Origin: Photobacterium iliopiscarium
Lineage (GTDB): Bacteria; Pseudomonadota; Gammaproteobacteria; Enterobacterales; Vibrionaceae
Length of the DNA stretch: 64,000 nucleotides
NCBI RefSeq assembly: GCF_003026395.1
Contig: NZ_PYOO01000004.1
Coordinates: forward strand, 124,001-188,000
Direction of reading: 5' to 3'
Every line of letters begins with the position of its first letter. Position 1 is the first letter of the stretch. The translations under genes were made by a program, and so were the position numbers. The notes beneath the pieces were generated by a model, which was given only the letters and a program-made list of their open reading frames with translations, was not told the origin of the DNA and ran no database searches. Below, in pieces: positions 16,226-26,601 of the stretch.

Positions 16226-18643
16226 ATGACCTCAACAAGTATAACACCACCCATGATTCAAGGTTGTTATCATTGTGGTGAACCTATACCTGAAAAATGT
16301 AATTTTAGCGTTGATATTCTTGGTGAATCACGATATTTATGCTGTGCTGGGTGTACAGCTGTCGCAACTATGATCGTTGAAAATGGCTTAACTAATTATT
16401 ACGAATATCGAACCCAACCGGCTCAAAAATCTGAATTAGTCCCCTATCATTTAAAGACTTTATTACTTTATGATCATCAAGATATACAAGATGATTTTGT
16501 AAATGAAAATGCGCAACATCATAAAGAAATATTACTTTCTGTTGATGGTGTTTCTTGCGCTGCATGTGCATGGTTAATAGAAAAACAATTATACAAACAA
16601 ACAGGTGTAATCACGATTGAAGTAAATATTACAACCCATCGAGCTTTATTAGTCTGGGATGCGTCAATAGTGAAATTAAGCTATTTGTTGACCCTTATTT
16701 ACCAATTAGGTTACAAAGCAGCGCCATTTGAAGTTGATCTTCAAGAACAACAATACCAACAAACAATGCGGCATTATCTCTATAAGTTGGGTCTCGCCGG
16801 TATTGCGACGATGCAGATTATGATGTTAGCTATTGCGCTCTATTTTGATGTTTTTGATAAACACGAAAATAGCTTTCGATATTATTTACGTTGGATAAGT
16901 TTATTTATTACAACACCAGTTTTACTCTATTCAGCGCTGCCTTTTTACCAGAATGCTTGGCGAAATATTAGGGCTTTCACTTTAGGTATGGATGTCCCCG
17001 TTTCTATTGCTTTACTTTTTGCTTATGGCGCGAGTTTATATGCCACCATTACAGATCAAGGTGAAGTATATTTCGAATCAATTTCAATGTTTACTTTTTT
17101 CCTACTTCTTGGTCGATTCTTAGAAATGAGAGCACGACGTCGTGCGGCGGCAATGAGTGCTAACTTATTAAAACGTATTCCAACAATGGCAACGCTTATT
17201 TCTGGTGAGAAAATTGCCGCAAAAAGATTAAAAATAAGTGACGTTGTCACTGTCTTGCCGGGTGAATATCTCCCTGCTGATGGCATCATCATTCAAGGAA
17301 CAACAACGATAGATGAATCGATGTTAACTGGGGAATCTGTTGCGGTTAAACGAACTCAAAACGCACAAGTATTTGCCGGCACACTGAATGGAAATGGAAA
17401 TATCACTATCAAAGTGAGCCATAATCCCAAAGATGCATTTATGTCTAATATTATACGACTACAAGATCATGCTTTATATTCAAAACCAAAAATAGCGGTA
17501 ATGGCTGATCATGTTGCTCGTTATTTTGTTTGTATTATTTTAATTGTTGCTTTGATGACATGGTTATATTGGCAAATGTATCGTCCCCAAGATGCGTTAT
17601 GGATAACATTGGCTGTTTTAGTTGCAACCTGCCCTTGTGCTTTATCACTTGCAACACCAACAGCACTTACATGTGCAACATCAAGTTTAAGCCAATTAGG
17701 ATTATTAGTTCGTCGTAGCCATGTATTAGAAACATTGCACAAAGTGAATCATGTTATCGTCGATAAAACAGGTACATTAACTGAGGGTAATATTCAGTTA
17801 GTCGCAACGGATACTTTTGGTCAATATTCTACCGCTGACGTTCTCACTTATGCAGCAGAACTTGAACGTTATGCAAATCATCCGCTAGCTCAACCTTTCG
17901 TTACTTATCAGGCTAAAACGCCACTTTTTAATCATGTTGAAAATAGCATAGGTTATGGTTTAAGTGGCATTATAAACCATCACCAGTGGCGAATTGGTAA
18001 GTATGACTTTGTTAGACAACATCAATCATTTTTAGATCATATTCCAGATATTGAATACTCTGATGACTATTCAATATGGCTATCATGCGATGGTCATATC
18101 GTTGCTGCTTTTAAAATTGAAGATCCATTGCGAAAAGAGAGTAAGCAATTGATAAATAGCTTTAAACAGCAGGGAATTAAAGTAACTATGTTAACAGGTG
18201 ATCATTCTATTCATGCTAAACACGTTGCTAAACAACTCAATATTGAACATTTATACGCCAATATGAGCCCCATGAGTAAATTGGATTTTTTAAATAAAAT
18301 ACCAACAACAGATATTTCATTGATGATTGGTGATGGTATTAATGACGCGCCTATTTTAGCTGGCGCTCATCTGTCTATTGCTCTTAGTAGTGGGACTGAT
18401 ATTGCTAAATCATCAGCAGATATGGTGTTATTGAGTAACAATTTATTGTCTATTATAACGGCTCGCAAATTAGCATTACGTACTCGTAACATTATCCGCG
18501 AAAATTTAGCGTGGGCATTAGGCTATAATTTAATTATTCTTCCATTAGCAATTACTGGACTTGTTGCACCTTACATTGCTGTTTTAGGTATGTCAGCAAG
18601 CTCAATGATTGTTGTATCAAATTCTTTAAGGTTATTAAAATAA
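16226..18643 (+). CDS. ccoI: Copper-exporting P-type ATPase CcoI (cbb3 oxidase maturation)
   Basis: 805 residues. N-terminal Cys-rich region (CYHCGEPI, CCAGCTA), a heavy-metal-associated domain with C111-A-A-C114, eight predicted membrane helices, the ion-site CPC motif in VATCPCALSLATPTAL, the actuator LTGESVAV, the phosphorylation site DKTGTLTEG and the hinge MIGDGINDAPIL. This FixI/CcoI type moves copper across the inner membrane for assembly of cbb3-type cytochrome c oxidase. ccoS follows directly, with no gap. The ccoNOQP genes are not in this window. Confidence 0.93.
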   Translation: MTSTSITPPMIQGCYHCGEPIPEKCNFSVDILGESRYLCCAGCTAVATMIVENGLTNYYEYRTQPAQKSELVPYHLKTLLLYDHQDIQDDFVNENAQHHKEILLSVDGVSCAACAWLIEKQLYKQTGVITIEVNITTHRALLVWDASIVKLSYLLTLIYQLGYKAAPFEVDLQEQQYQQTMRHYLYKLGLAGIATMQIMMLAIALYFDVFDKHENSFRYYLRWISLFITTPVLLYSALPFYQNAWRNIRAFTLGMDVPVSIALLFAYGASLYATITDQGEVYFESISMFTFFLLLGRFLEMRARRRAAAMSANLLKRIPTMATLISGEKIAAKRLKISDVVTVLPGEYLPADGIIIQGTTTIDESMLTGESVAVKRTQNAQVFAGTLNGNGNITIKVSHNPKDAFMSNIIRLQDHALYSKPKIAVMADHVARYFVCIILIVALMTWLYWQMYRPQDALWITLAVLVATCPCALSLATPTALTCATSSLSQLGLLVRRSHVLETLHKVNHVIVDKTGTLTEGNIQLVATDTFGQYSTADVLTYAAELERYANHPLAQPFVTYQAKTPLFNHVENSIGYGLSGIINHHQWRIGKYDFVRQHQSFLDHIPDIEYSDDYSIWLSCDGHIVAAFKIEDPLRKESKQLINSFKQQGIKVTMLTGDHSIHAKHVAKQLNIEHLYANMSPMSKLDFLNKIPTTDISLMIGDGINDAPILAGAHLSIALSSGTDIAKSSADMVLLSNNLLSIITARKLALRTRNIIRENLAWALGYNLIILPLAITGLVAPYIAVLGMSASSMIVVSNSLRLLK

Positions 18644-18853
18644 ATGGCAAGTCTTTACATATTAATACCCATTGCTCTCTTTTTTATTTGTCTTACAATT
18701 GTTGTTTTTTTATGGGCGGTACGCAGCAATCAATTTGAGGATTTAGAGCATCAAGGTTACAATATTTTGTTTGATGATGATGTAGAAAAGCCCCTACAAA
18801 CATCTAAAAAACATCCTTCGATAGGATCAATTTCAAATAATGACCGAACTTAA
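18644..18853 (+). CDS. ccoS: cbb3-type oxidase assembly protein CcoS
   Basis: 69 residues: an N-terminal membrane helix (YILIPIALFFICLTIVVFLW) and the characteristic WAVRSNQFEDLEHQGYNILFD segment. CcoS is needed for insertion of cofactors into cbb3 oxidase. It begins at the base after the ccoI stop and overlaps the next gene by 14 bp, so the three are one operon. Confidence 0.92.
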   Translation: MASLYILIPIALFFICLTIVVFLWAVRSNQFEDLEHQGYNILFDDDVEKPLQTSKKHPSIGSISNNDRT

Positions 18854-19517
18854 TTTTGTCGCGGCATTACTTATTGGTTTAACAGGAGCGGGCCATTGTA
18901 TTAGCATGTGTGGTGGTATTGCGGCAGCTGTTACTATTGGGATGCCCAATAAACCACAACAGCATTGGATATATTTACTTTATTATAACCTCGGTAGAAT
19001 CAGTTCTTATATGATTGCTGGTTTAATTGTTAGTCAAGTTATTGTTCAAGTCTCCGTACTGAGCAGTTCAACTAACATATTGATTATTATGCGAATACTA
19101 GCTTCTGTTATGATGATTATATTAGGGTTGTATATTGGAAAATGGTGGTCAGGTCTAACGCATATTGAGCGTATAGGACGTGTTCTCTGGCGTTTTATTT
19201 TGCCGTTAACTAAATATTTTTTACCCTTAACATCACCGATTAAAGCGATCCCTTTTGGTTTTCTTTGGGGGTGGTTACCCTGCGGTCTTGTCTATTCAAC
19301 ATTAACATGGGCAGCTGTCTCTGGTAGCGCTATCGACGGTATGATTATCATGCTAGCTTTTGGTTTAGGTACATTACCCGCGATGTTAACGCTTGGCTCT
19401 CTTGCTAATAAATTAAAATCGCTATTAAACAACAGTTATTTTAAACGTTTTAACGGATTATTTATCATCATTTATGGTATGCATACTGGTTACATTGCAA
19501 TCAATCAAATATGGTAA
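18840..19517 (+). CDS. TauE/SafE (DsbD_2-like) membrane protein
   Basis: 225 residues with about six membrane helices. The first helix holds GHCISMCGGIAAAV, a Cys-x-x-x-Cys pair typical of the DsbD_2/UreH-like subgroup found beside ccoI-ccoS. Another loop, GWLPCGLVYSTLTWAA, carries the conserved PCG motif. Such proteins probably move metal or reducing equivalents for oxidase assembly. A sulfite exporter role is a family label only. Confidence 0.8.
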   Translation: MTELNFVAALLIGLTGAGHCISMCGGIAAAVTIGMPNKPQQHWIYLLYYNLGRISSYMIAGLIVSQVIVQVSVLSSSTNILIIMRILASVMMIILGLYIGKWWSGLTHIERIGRVLWRFILPLTKYFLPLTSPIKAIPFGFLWGWLPCGLVYSTLTWAAVSGSAIDGMIIMLAFGLGTLPAMLTLGSLANKLKSLLNNSYFKRFNGLFIIIYGMHTGYIAINQIW

Positions 19518-19560
19518 GGTTTTTAACACTCGTAATATTGCTTCATAATATGTTAAAATA

Positions 19561-19574
19561 TTGACCTACATCAA
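19561..19574 (+). promoter_or_regulatory. FNR box upstream of fnr
   Basis: TTGACCTACATCAA matches the FNR consensus TTGAT-N4-ATCAA at 9 of 10 defined positions. It lies 17 bp before the fnr start codon, where binding would block transcription or initiation. This implies autorepression, as in E. coli. Confidence 0.8.
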
Positions 19575-19591
19575 ATTGGTTAGATAGGCAT

Positions 19592-20347
19592 ATGATTTCA
19601 GACAAATTTACCACAAAACGTATCCAATCAGGTGGATGTGCTATTCACTGTCAAGATTGCAGTATTAGCCAGCTATGTATTCCATTCACGTTGAATGAAT
19701 CAGAGTTAGATCAACTGGATCAAATAATTGAACGTAAAAAACCAATCCAGAAAGGTCAGGAACTCTTTAAAGCGGGTGATGAACTGAAATCATTGTATGC
19801 TATTCGCTCCGGCACCATTAAAAGTTACACGATTACAGAGCAAGGTGATGAACAAATCACGGCATTCCATTTAGCGGGAGATTTGGTTGGCTTTGATGCG
19901 ATTAATGAAATGCAGCATCCTAGCTTTGCACAATCACTTGAAACATCAATGGTTTGTGAAATACCGTTTGAAATTCTTGATGATTTGGCAGGTAAAGTGC
20001 CAAAACTTCGCCAGCAGATCATGCGTTTGATGAGTAGTGAAATCAAAGGCGATCAAGAAATGATTTTATTATTGTCTAAGAAAAATGCTGAAGAACGTTT
20101 AGCGGCATTTCTTTATAACTTATCATTGCGTTTTTCTCAACGAGGCTTTTCACCTCGAGAGTTCCGTTTAACAATGACGCGTGGTGATATTGGTAACTAC
20201 TTAGGCTTAACGGTTGAAACAATCAGTCGTTTATTGGGTCGTTTCCAAAAATCTGAAATGTTAAGTGTAAAAGGTAAATATATTACAATCTTAGATCATG
20301 ATGAACTAGCTAAGCTTGCTGGTGTGAGTAAGAATAATAATTTATAA
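19592..20347 (+). CDS. fnr: Anaerobic regulator FNR
   Basis: 251 residues. Cysteines C20, C23, C29 and C122 are all present at the positions that ligate the oxygen-labile [4Fe-4S] cluster of E. coli FNR; C16 matches the non-ligand cysteine. The cyclic-nucleotide-binding-like fold is followed by a C-terminal winged helix with the recognition motif [15 protein letters not shown] (E..SR binds the FNR box). It switches between aerobic and anaerobic respiration, fitting the formate dehydrogenase and cbb3 genes nearby. It is bounded by a terminator. Confidence 0.96.
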   Translation: MISDKFTTKRIQSGGCAIHCQDCSISQLCIPFTLNESELDQLDQIIERKKPIQKGQELFKAGDELKSLYAIRSGTIKSYTITEQGDEQITAFHLAGDLVGFDAINEMQHPSFAQSLETSMVCEIPFEILDDLAGKVPKLRQQIMRLMSSEIKGDQEMILLLSKKNAEERLAAFLYNLSLRFSQRGFSPREFRLTMTRGDIGNYLGLTVETISRLLGRFQKSEMLSVKGKYITILDHDELAKLAGVSKNNNL

Positions 20348-20379
20348 CCTTATAATACCCTATCCAATCTATTTATAAG

Positions 20380-20406
20380 CAGGTGCTATTTTAGCGCCTG
20401 TTTTTA
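20380..20406 (+). terminator. Terminator of fnr
   Basis: CAGGTGCT and AGCGCCTG form an 8-bp stem with one G·T pair and a short loop, followed by TTTTTT. Confidence 0.85.
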
Positions 20407-20621
20407 TATCTATCACTAATGTATATAACTGTTTATTTATCCCATTTTTGCATTTTATTACTCAAACTACTCCCCATCTTGGCTGGTTTAGAGTACAGTA
20501 AATGTTATGTTAATTTTTTAATCACTTGATTTAAAAGTGTATCTGATAAATACAATGGCAAATGTATTTTCTTTGTTCTTACTAATTCAGAAAAGAGATT
20601 CTGCCGTAGGGAGACATTATT

Positions 20622-21569
20622 ATGCAAAAATATAAAAACATACTTGTTGTCGCGGATCCTGAACGTGAACAACAACCTGCAATATCTCGAGCTATTCATT
20701 TAGCAAAGACTTGTGACGATGTAAAAATTATTGTTTTCCTTGCTATTTATGATTTTTCATATGAAATGACGTCAATGCTTTCTTCTGACGAACGTGACGC
20801 AATGCGTCGTGGTGTCGTTATGCAACGAGAAGAATGGTTAAAAGAAATTATACAACCGCATATAGACCAAGGCATTAATATCGAAATTAAAGTCGTATGG
20901 CACAACCGTCCTTACGAGTCCATTATTGCCGATGTTTTCAGTCAAGATATTGATCTATTAATCAAAGCAACGCATGAACATGCGAAGTTAGGATCCGTTA
21001 TCTTTACACCAACGGATTGGCATCTATTACGTAAATGTCCGGTTCCCGTTTTATTAGTAAAAGGGGAAAATTGGCCTACAAATGGTAACGTTCTTGCTTG
21101 TGTGAATTTATCTGCTGAAGACGAAACCCATGAAGATCTTAACGATAAGATTGTAAAAGAAGCGATTGCTTTTTCTTCAATCACTAAGGCTCAGGTTAAT
21201 TTAGTTAATGCTTACCCTGCAACTCCAGTTAATATTACGATTGAATTACCTGAATTTGATCCCGCGTCATACACAGATGCCGTTCGTGGATATCACTTAA
21301 TGACAATGAAATCTCTACGTCAAAAATATGCTATTGATGAAGAGCAAACTTATGTTATTGAAGGATTAGCTGAAGACGTTATCCCACAAGTTGCAGATAA
21401 AATTAATGCAGAACTTGTCATTTTAGGAACAACTGGACGTACTGGTTTATCTGCGGTCTTTATTGGTAATACGGCAGAAAATACAATTGATAGTTTAAAT
21501 TGTGACTTGTTGGCTTTAAAACCTGATGGTTATATTAGTCCATTAGCCCCAAATTCTATTGATGAATAA
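20622..21569 (+). CDS. uspE: Universal stress protein UspE
   Basis: 315 residues with two tandem Usp domains. The first begins MQKYKNILVVADPEREQQPA; the second ends with the ATP-loop-like GTTGRTGLSAVFIGNTAENT. UspE is a cytoplasmic stress protein implicated in aggregation, motility and DNA damage tolerance. It follows fnr as in Vibrio and E. coli. The start is supported by GTAGGGAGA upstream. A terminator follows. Confidence 0.93.
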   Translation: MQKYKNILVVADPEREQQPAISRAIHLAKTCDDVKIIVFLAIYDFSYEMTSMLSSDERDAMRRGVVMQREEWLKEIIQPHIDQGINIEIKVVWHNRPYESIIADVFSQDIDLLIKATHEHAKLGSVIFTPTDWHLLRKCPVPVLLVKGENWPTNGNVLACVNLSAEDETHEDLNDKIVKEAIAFSSITKAQVNLVNAYPATPVNITIELPEFDPASYTDAVRGYHLMTMKSLRQKYAIDEEQTYVIEGLAEDVIPQVADKINAELVILGTTGRTGLSAVFIGNTAENTIDSLNCDLLALKPDGYISPLAPNSIDE

Positions 21570-21597
21570 ATGTTACACTCTATATTTATATAGCAAT

Positions 21598-21619
21598 AAA
21601 CGCCTCAGTTGAGGCGTTT
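21598..21619. terminator. Convergent terminator of uspE and the lipoprotein gene
   Basis: AAACGCCTC and GAGGCGTTT form a perfect 9-bp stem with loop AGTT, and T/A-rich tracts on both sides. Confidence 0.85.
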
Positions 21620-21622
21620 ATA

Positions 21623-21931
21623 TTATTTGGGTTCAGCTTCTTTTTCATTGGCAAGCCACTTAGTAAACTTAGTTATATACCATTCATTTTCTTGCTTTGA
21701 ACAATAAGCATGACTTAACTTTCTATACTTCCACTCAGCAGCCAGTGATACTTTAGTTTGATTCGTCGCTCGCTTACCTAGATACGTTTCACAAAGCTGA
21801 CTGTTAGACATCTGGCGCGCATAACTATTAACACTACTTCCTTGCATCCCCATCTGCTGAGCTTGATGTGAACTGCACCCTACCACTATAAAAGAAAGCC
21901 CAGCTAATACGATTAACTGTGGTTTAATCAT
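21623..21931 (-). CDS. Small lipoprotein, unknown function
   Basis: 102 residues from ATG 21931: MIKPQLIVLAGLSFIVVGC, with the lipobox VVGC and the lipidated Cys followed by SSHQ. The mature part holds two further cysteines (QLCETYLG, HAYCSKQ) spaced like a small helical domain. The longer frame upstream is rejected because it hides the signal peptide. Family not recognised. It sits between uspE and ttcA, convergent with uspE. Confidence 0.65.
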   Translation of the reverse strand: MIKPQLIVLAGLSFIVVGCSSHQAQQMGMQGSSVNSYARQMSNSQLCETYLGKRATNQTKVSLAAEWKYRKLSHAYCSKQENEWYITKFTKWLANEKEAEPK

Positions 21932-22050
21932 TTTTAATCCCAATATGTTTGTTTTTTTTATAATATCAATAAATAAAAGTGAGTGGTATGGCATATAAAA
22001 CAAAACGACACATATTCGCTAATAAAATGCCGTTTTGCTACTAACCGTAA

Positions 22051-22944
22051 TTAAACGTTAGTTACATCAATGAACATACTTTCATCAATGTTAGTCGATG
22101 ATACTGTAGCTTCAGTGAAAGCATATTCAGCTCTATCACCTTCGCGATCTAATGGTAGGTTAACAAAATCAAACAAGTTCTTATCAGCTAGTTGACTTGG
22201 ACTGATATTTTGAATTGATTTGAAAATTGCATCAACACGACCTGGTGTTTTTTTATCCCAATCCATCAACATCGCTTTAATGCTTTGACGTTGTAGATTT
22301 TCTTGTGAGCCACAAAGATTACAAGGAATGATCGGGAACTGCTTATATTCAGCGTATTTGATCAGATCTTTTTCACGACAGTATGTTAATGGACGAATAA
22401 CAACGTTACGGCCATCATCAGAACGTAATTTAGGTGGCATCGCTTTTAGACGTGAACCATGGAACATATTTAAGAATAATGTTTCAACGATATCGTCTAA
22501 ATGGTGTCCTAGGGCAATCTTAGTTGCACCAATCGTTTCAGCAAAAGAATACAACGTACCACGGCGTAAACGTGAACATAAGCCACACGTTGTTTTACCT
22601 TCCTCGACTTTTTCCTTAACCACAGAATAAGTATCTTTATCGACAATGTAGTAAGGAATATTTAAGCTTTGAAAATACTCAGGCAAAATATGCTCAGGAA
22701 AGCCAGGTTGCTTTTGATCAAGGTTAACCGCGACAACATCAAAATTAATTGGCGCAGCTTTCTTTAAATTAAGCAGAATATCCAGCATTGCAAATGAATC
22801 TTTGCCACCACTAATACAAGCCATAACAACATCACCTTCTTCGATCATGTTGTAATCAATAATAGCGTTACCCATATTGCGGCGAAGACGTTTTTGCAGT
22901 TTGTTATATTCAAGTGTTTCTTTACGGTTATCTGTCTGATTCAT
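22051..22944 (-). CDS. ttcA: tRNA 2-thiocytidine(32) synthetase TtcA
   Basis: 297 residues. PP-loop SGGKDS ([13 protein letters not shown]) for ATP adenylation, then CGLC ([12 protein letters not shown]) and CNLC ([12 protein letters not shown]) motifs that hold a [4Fe-4S] cluster. TtcA thiolates cytidine 32 of certain tRNAs. [18 protein letters not shown] is highly conserved. ATG 22944 with GAGAAG upstream is chosen over a GTG or ATG further out. Neighbourhood with uspE and fnr is as in Vibrio. Confidence 0.95.
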   Translation of the reverse strand: MNQTDNRKETLEYNKLQKRLRRNMGNAIIDYNMIEEGDVVMACISGGKDSFAMLDILLNLKKAAPINFDVVAVNLDQKQPGFPEHILPEYFQSLNIPYYIVDKDTYSVVKEKVEEGKTTCGLCSRLRRGTLYSFAETIGATKIALGHHLDDIVETLFLNMFHGSRLKAMPPKLRSDDGRNVVIRPLTYCREKDLIKYAEYKQFPIIPCNLCGSQENLQRQSIKAMLMDWDKKTPGRVDAIFKSIQNISPSQLADKNLFDFVNLPLDREGDRAEYAFTEATVSSTNIDESMFIDVTNV

Positions 22945-23053
22945 TACTACTTCTCGAACTACCGACAACATCGATAGTAGAATTGCGGGATAAGAATTTA
23001 TAGGGCATGAATTATACGTATTTTATTGTTGACTGGAAATAGCTATCCACAAT

Positions 23054-23087
23054 AAAAAAGCCCAGCACACAATGGCTGGGCTTTTTT
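23054..23087. terminator. Terminator between ttcA and dacA
   Basis: AAAAAAGCCCAGC (23054-23066) pairs with GCTGGGCTTTTTT (23075-23087), a 13-bp perfect stem. The A-run serves as T-tract for the minus-strand dacA transcript that ends at 23107. Confidence 0.9.
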
Positions 23088-23106
23088 ACGTTAAATGAAT
23101 CAGTAA

Positions 23107-24285
23107 TTACTTAAAAAAACTCATTACAAACTTCTTAACTTGGTCAATCAAACGGCTAAAGAAGCTGCCTTCTTCAACCGGTTCCAATGCAACAAGTGCT
23201 TGTTTACCTACTTGTTTATCATCAACTGAATAAATGATTTCGCCAACTTGTTGACCTTTCGTTATTGGCGCTTCAAGTTCACTGTTTAATTCAACGCTAG
23301 CTGTTAGTTTTTTAGTTTCATTACGTGACAGCGTAACATAACTGGTTTTATCAACACCTAACTTAATTTTGTCTTTATCACCAAACCATACTTGCTCAGT
23401 AATGATCTCATCACCCGCTTTATGAGGCGTTACTGTTTCAAAAAAACGGAAACCGTAATTTAATAACTGCTTACTTTCAATTTCACGTGTTTTGGTACTT
23501 TTTGTTCCCATAACCACGGCAATTAAACGCATGTCACCTTCGGTGGCTGAACTGGTTAAGCTATAACCAGCACCACTGGTGTAACCTGTCTTCATACCAT
23601 CAACATTCATACTTGGATCATAAAGTAAGCCATTACGGTTACGTTGGGTAATATTGTTATAGGTGAATGATTTTTCACTATACAGTGGGTAAATGCTTGG
23701 CAAATCACGAATTAGCGCCTGACCTAACAAGGCAATATCATAAGGCGTGGTATATAAGTCGTTATTATCTAGGCCATGTGGGTTAGCAAAATTAGAATTA
23801 TTCATTCCTAATTTTTTCGCCCATGAGTTCATTAAACTTACAAAGGATTGCTCAGAACCTGCTACGTGTTCTGCAATTGCCACACTGGCATCATTACCTG
23901 ATTGAATAATCAAGCCACGAAAGAGATCCATTAATGGAACTTCGCTGCCCACTTCAATAAACATTTTTGATGAATCAGGGAAATTTCTTGCCCAAGCATT
24001 ACGGCTAATAACAACAAGATCTTTCGCATTAATATTGCCTTGTTTCATTTCTTGGCCAGCAACATAACTTGTCATGAGTTTCGTTAAACTTGCAGGATTT
24101 AATTTTTCGTTTGCATCCTTCTCTACTAAGATTTTACCTGTATTGTAATCCATCAATACATAGCCTTTTGCACTTAATGTTGGTGCATCAGGTACAACGG
24201 TTGGCATTGCAGCGAACGCTGACGATGATAAAGAGTAAAGCGCTGTAGCACCGACAAGAGACAAAAACCGAGTAGTCTTTTCCAT
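23107..24285 (-). CDS. dacA: D-alanyl-D-alanine carboxypeptidase (PBP5/6 type)
   Basis: 392 residues. Signal peptide MEKTTRFLSLVGATALYSLS with AFA cleavage, S11 peptidase domain with SxxK (NPASLTKLM), SxN (IQSGNDAS) and KTG (DGMKTGYTSG), a beta-rich C-terminal domain, and an amphipathic C-terminal helix (FSRLIDQVKKFVMSFFK) that anchors it to the outer face of the inner membrane. It trims the terminal D-Ala of peptidoglycan stem peptides. ATG 24285 gives the signal peptide; the Shine-Dalgarno is weak. Confidence 0.94.
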   Translation of the reverse strand: MEKTTRFLSLVGATALYSLSSSAFAAMPTVVPDAPTLSAKGYVLMDYNTGKILVEKDANEKLNPASLTKLMTSYVAGQEMKQGNINAKDLVVISRNAWARNFPDSSKMFIEVGSEVPLMDLFRGLIIQSGNDASVAIAEHVAGSEQSFVSLMNSWAKKLGMNNSNFANPHGLDNNDLYTTPYDIALLGQALIRDLPSIYPLYSEKSFTYNNITQRNRNGLLYDPSMNVDGMKTGYTSGAGYSLTSSATEGDMRLIAVVMGTKSTKTREIESKQLLNYGFRFFETVTPHKAGDEIITEQVWFGDKDKIKLGVDKTSYVTLSRNETKKLTASVELNSELEAPITKGQQVGEIIYSVDDKQVGKQALVALEPVEEGSFFSRLIDQVKKFVMSFFK

Positions 24286-24630
24286 GAGAGGCAAAATTCC
24301 TTTAAAAAACGATAAAATCAATCTACATAGCTATTAAGGACTTGCAGAAACCTAATAGGTATTGAGATTGGCTGCCAGTATATCGAAAAAATATAATAAA
24401 ACAGGTCTTAGTAACATTGTCTTACCAATTCCTATCACTGATTACATTTATAACGTTAATTGCTTTAAATATAAATCATTACGAGTAATTAACTACTTCT
24501 TATTTGATTTTTAATTAATAAATACTGTAGTGTTCGCATTTTTATTACTGAAGTAACAGAGTATCTCTATTAAATAGTTAAAGGTTGAGTTAAATTTATT
24601 GTATTGCTGTTTATCAATTTAGGAACAAGT
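24286..24630. other. Divergent promoter region between dacA and the M32 peptidase
   Basis: 345 bp, AT-rich, no supportable gene and no motif I trust. Both divergent promoters must be inside. Confidence 0.4.
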
Positions 24631-26115
24631 ATGAATAATTACAATAAATTAGAACGTCATGCTAAGAAACTATCTCGACTTGGCCATCTTAATGCTATTT
24701 GTGGTTGGGATCAGGCTGCAATGATGCCTAATGGTGGTGCACAAGCACGTTCAGAAGCGATGGCTGAGCTTGCTGTTATTTCGCATGAATTAGCCACGGC
24801 TCCTTACTTAGATAATTGGTTTGCAGACGCAGAAAAAGAACATCTTACCGCAGAACAACGCGTCAGCCTTGCAGCCCTTAAACGTCATTGGATGATGCAG
24901 AATATTTTACCTGCCGATCTCGTTGAACAACAATCACTGGCGGGTTCTCAATGTGAACATGCTTGGCGCTCACAACGTAAAGAAAACGATTGGGAGGGCT
25001 TTAAAGCCAACTTAAAGCCTGTGGTTGAGTTAGCTCGCCAAGAAGCGACTATTCGCTCACAAGCCACAGGTTTAAGCCGTTATGATGCCCTACTAGATAT
25101 TTATGAGCCAGGAATGACATCGGCGGTACTCGACGGTATTTTTGCTGACGTAAAATCATGGTTACCTCAATTAATTCAACAAGTCGAAGCTAAACAAGCG
25201 ACAGAAGAAATATTACCATTATCGACTCCATTTGCTATCGATAAACAACAAGCACTAAGCCTTGATGCAATGGCATTACTGGGATTTAATTTTGACCACG
25301 GACGACTAGATATTAGTACTCACCCATTTTGTGGTGGCGTACCAACGGATGTTCGCATTACGACTCGCTATGATGAAAATGATTTCACTTCTGCATTGAT
25401 GGGCGTCATTCATGAAACAGGCCATGCTCGTTATGAGCAAGGCTTGCCACAACAATGGCGTGATCTTCCTGTTGGTGAAGCTCGTTCAATGGGCATTCAT
25501 GAATCACAAAGCTTATTTTGTGAAATGCAGTTAGCGCGTAGTCCTGCATTTAGCGGTTTATTAGCCCCAATGGTACAAAAATCATTTGCTTCAACAGAAA
25601 CGTCATTATCAGCAGAAAACCTTCGTTTGATTAATACTCGTGTAAAACCGGGCTTTATTCGTGTGGACGCAGACGAAGTCACCTATCCTGCACATGTTAT
25701 TTTACGTTATGAAATTGAACGTGATTTAATTGAAGGTAAGATTGAGGTTGATGATATTCCAACAATTTGGGATCAGAAAATGACCCAATATCTTGGTATT
25801 TCAACGCAAGGAAACTTCACTGATGGGTGTATGCAAGATATTCACTGGACTGACGGTAGTTTTGGTTATTTCCCAAGTTATACCCTCGGTGCAATGTATG
25901 CTGCACAATTCATGGCAACCATCAATAAAGAAATGAATGTTGAACAGCTTGTCGCTCAACATAACCTAACGCCAATCTTTGAATGGTTACATGACAATAT
26001 TTGGAACAAAGGCTCAACGTTATCAACCGATGAACTGGTAGAGCAAGCAACTGGGGAAACACTAAACCCTGAGCATTTTAGAAAACATTTAATACAACGT
26101 TATTTAAATAATTAA
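24631..26115 (+). CDS. M32 family carboxypeptidase (Taq type)
   Basis: 494 residues. Zinc site HETGH at 261-265 (MGVIHETGHARYEQG), followed by GIHESQSLFCEMQLAR that supplies the third ligand Glu, and the family-typical DVRITTRY and YTLGAMYAAQF. It is a cytoplasmic metallo-carboxypeptidase of broad specificity, cutting single C-terminal residues. ATG 24631 has AGGAAC upstream. It is monocistronic, and the nearest plus-strand gene downstream is 155 bp away. Confidence 0.93.
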   Translation: MNNYNKLERHAKKLSRLGHLNAICGWDQAAMMPNGGAQARSEAMAELAVISHELATAPYLDNWFADAEKEHLTAEQRVSLAALKRHWMMQNILPADLVEQQSLAGSQCEHAWRSQRKENDWEGFKANLKPVVELARQEATIRSQATGLSRYDALLDIYEPGMTSAVLDGIFADVKSWLPQLIQQVEAKQATEEILPLSTPFAIDKQQALSLDAMALLGFNFDHGRLDISTHPFCGGVPTDVRITTRYDENDFTSALMGVIHETGHARYEQGLPQQWRDLPVGEARSMGIHESQSLFCEMQLARSPAFSGLLAPMVQKSFASTETSLSAENLRLINTRVKPGFIRVDADEVTYPAHVILRYEIERDLIEGKIEVDDIPTIWDQKMTQYLGISTQGNFTDGCMQDIHWTDGSFGYFPSYTLGAMYAAQFMATINKEMNVEQLVAQHNLTPIFEWLHDNIWNKGSTLSTDELVEQATGETLNPEHFRKHLIQRYLNN

Positions 26116-26269
26116 TCATTGTTTTTATAGGCTATAGATAAAAAACAGTAATTATTTTATTTAGTTGTAATGTTTAGCAAAAAAACAATAGTTAGATCAC
26201 AGTATCACTGTCATTGTTTTTTATACTCTTTATTAATAGATATAACGATTACCATTAAAGGATTTAAGA

Positions 26270-26512
26270 ATGACTTATAAAGCAGCAGATCTCAATTACC
26301 ACGGCGAAAATTGTGGTGTGCATAACTGGATCACAGATGGCGGTCAATCATTCTATTGGCATCCTGATTGGTTACATATTGCTGAAGATGAAACCGGCCT
26401 TCACAGTAAGCATGAGATCGAAGTTGAAAAAGGTGGCGAAATCACTAAAGGTCACGCTGTTCATGCTATTTTAAAGCGTTTAAATGAAATGCTAAGCAAC
26501 GATCACGCTTAA
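26270..26512 (+). CDS. Small conserved-looking protein, unknown function
   Basis: 80 residues, starting MTYKAADLNYHGENCGVHNW. It is acidic and rich in His and Trp, with no signal peptide and no membrane helix. The start is supported by AAAGGATTTAAG upstream, and a strong terminator follows, so it is a real monocistronic gene. No family is recognised. The HxC/HxW spacing might bind metal, which is a guess. Confidence 0.6.
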   Translation: MTYKAADLNYHGENCGVHNWITDGGQSFYWHPDWLHIAEDETGLHSKHEIEVEKGGEITKGHAVHAILKRLNEMLSNDHA

Positions 26513-26543
26513 ACTACAAACTAAAACGTATAAATATATTCAT

Positions 26544-26580
26544 AAAAAAGCCACTATCATTATACGATAGTGGCTTTTCT
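26544..26580. terminator. Convergent terminator before pepT
   Basis: AAAAGCCACTATC and GATAGTGGCTTTT form a perfect 13-bp stem, with an A-run to the left and Ts to the right. Confidence 0.9.
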
Positions 26581-26601
26581 TTTATCTGTTAATTAGCAGA
26601 A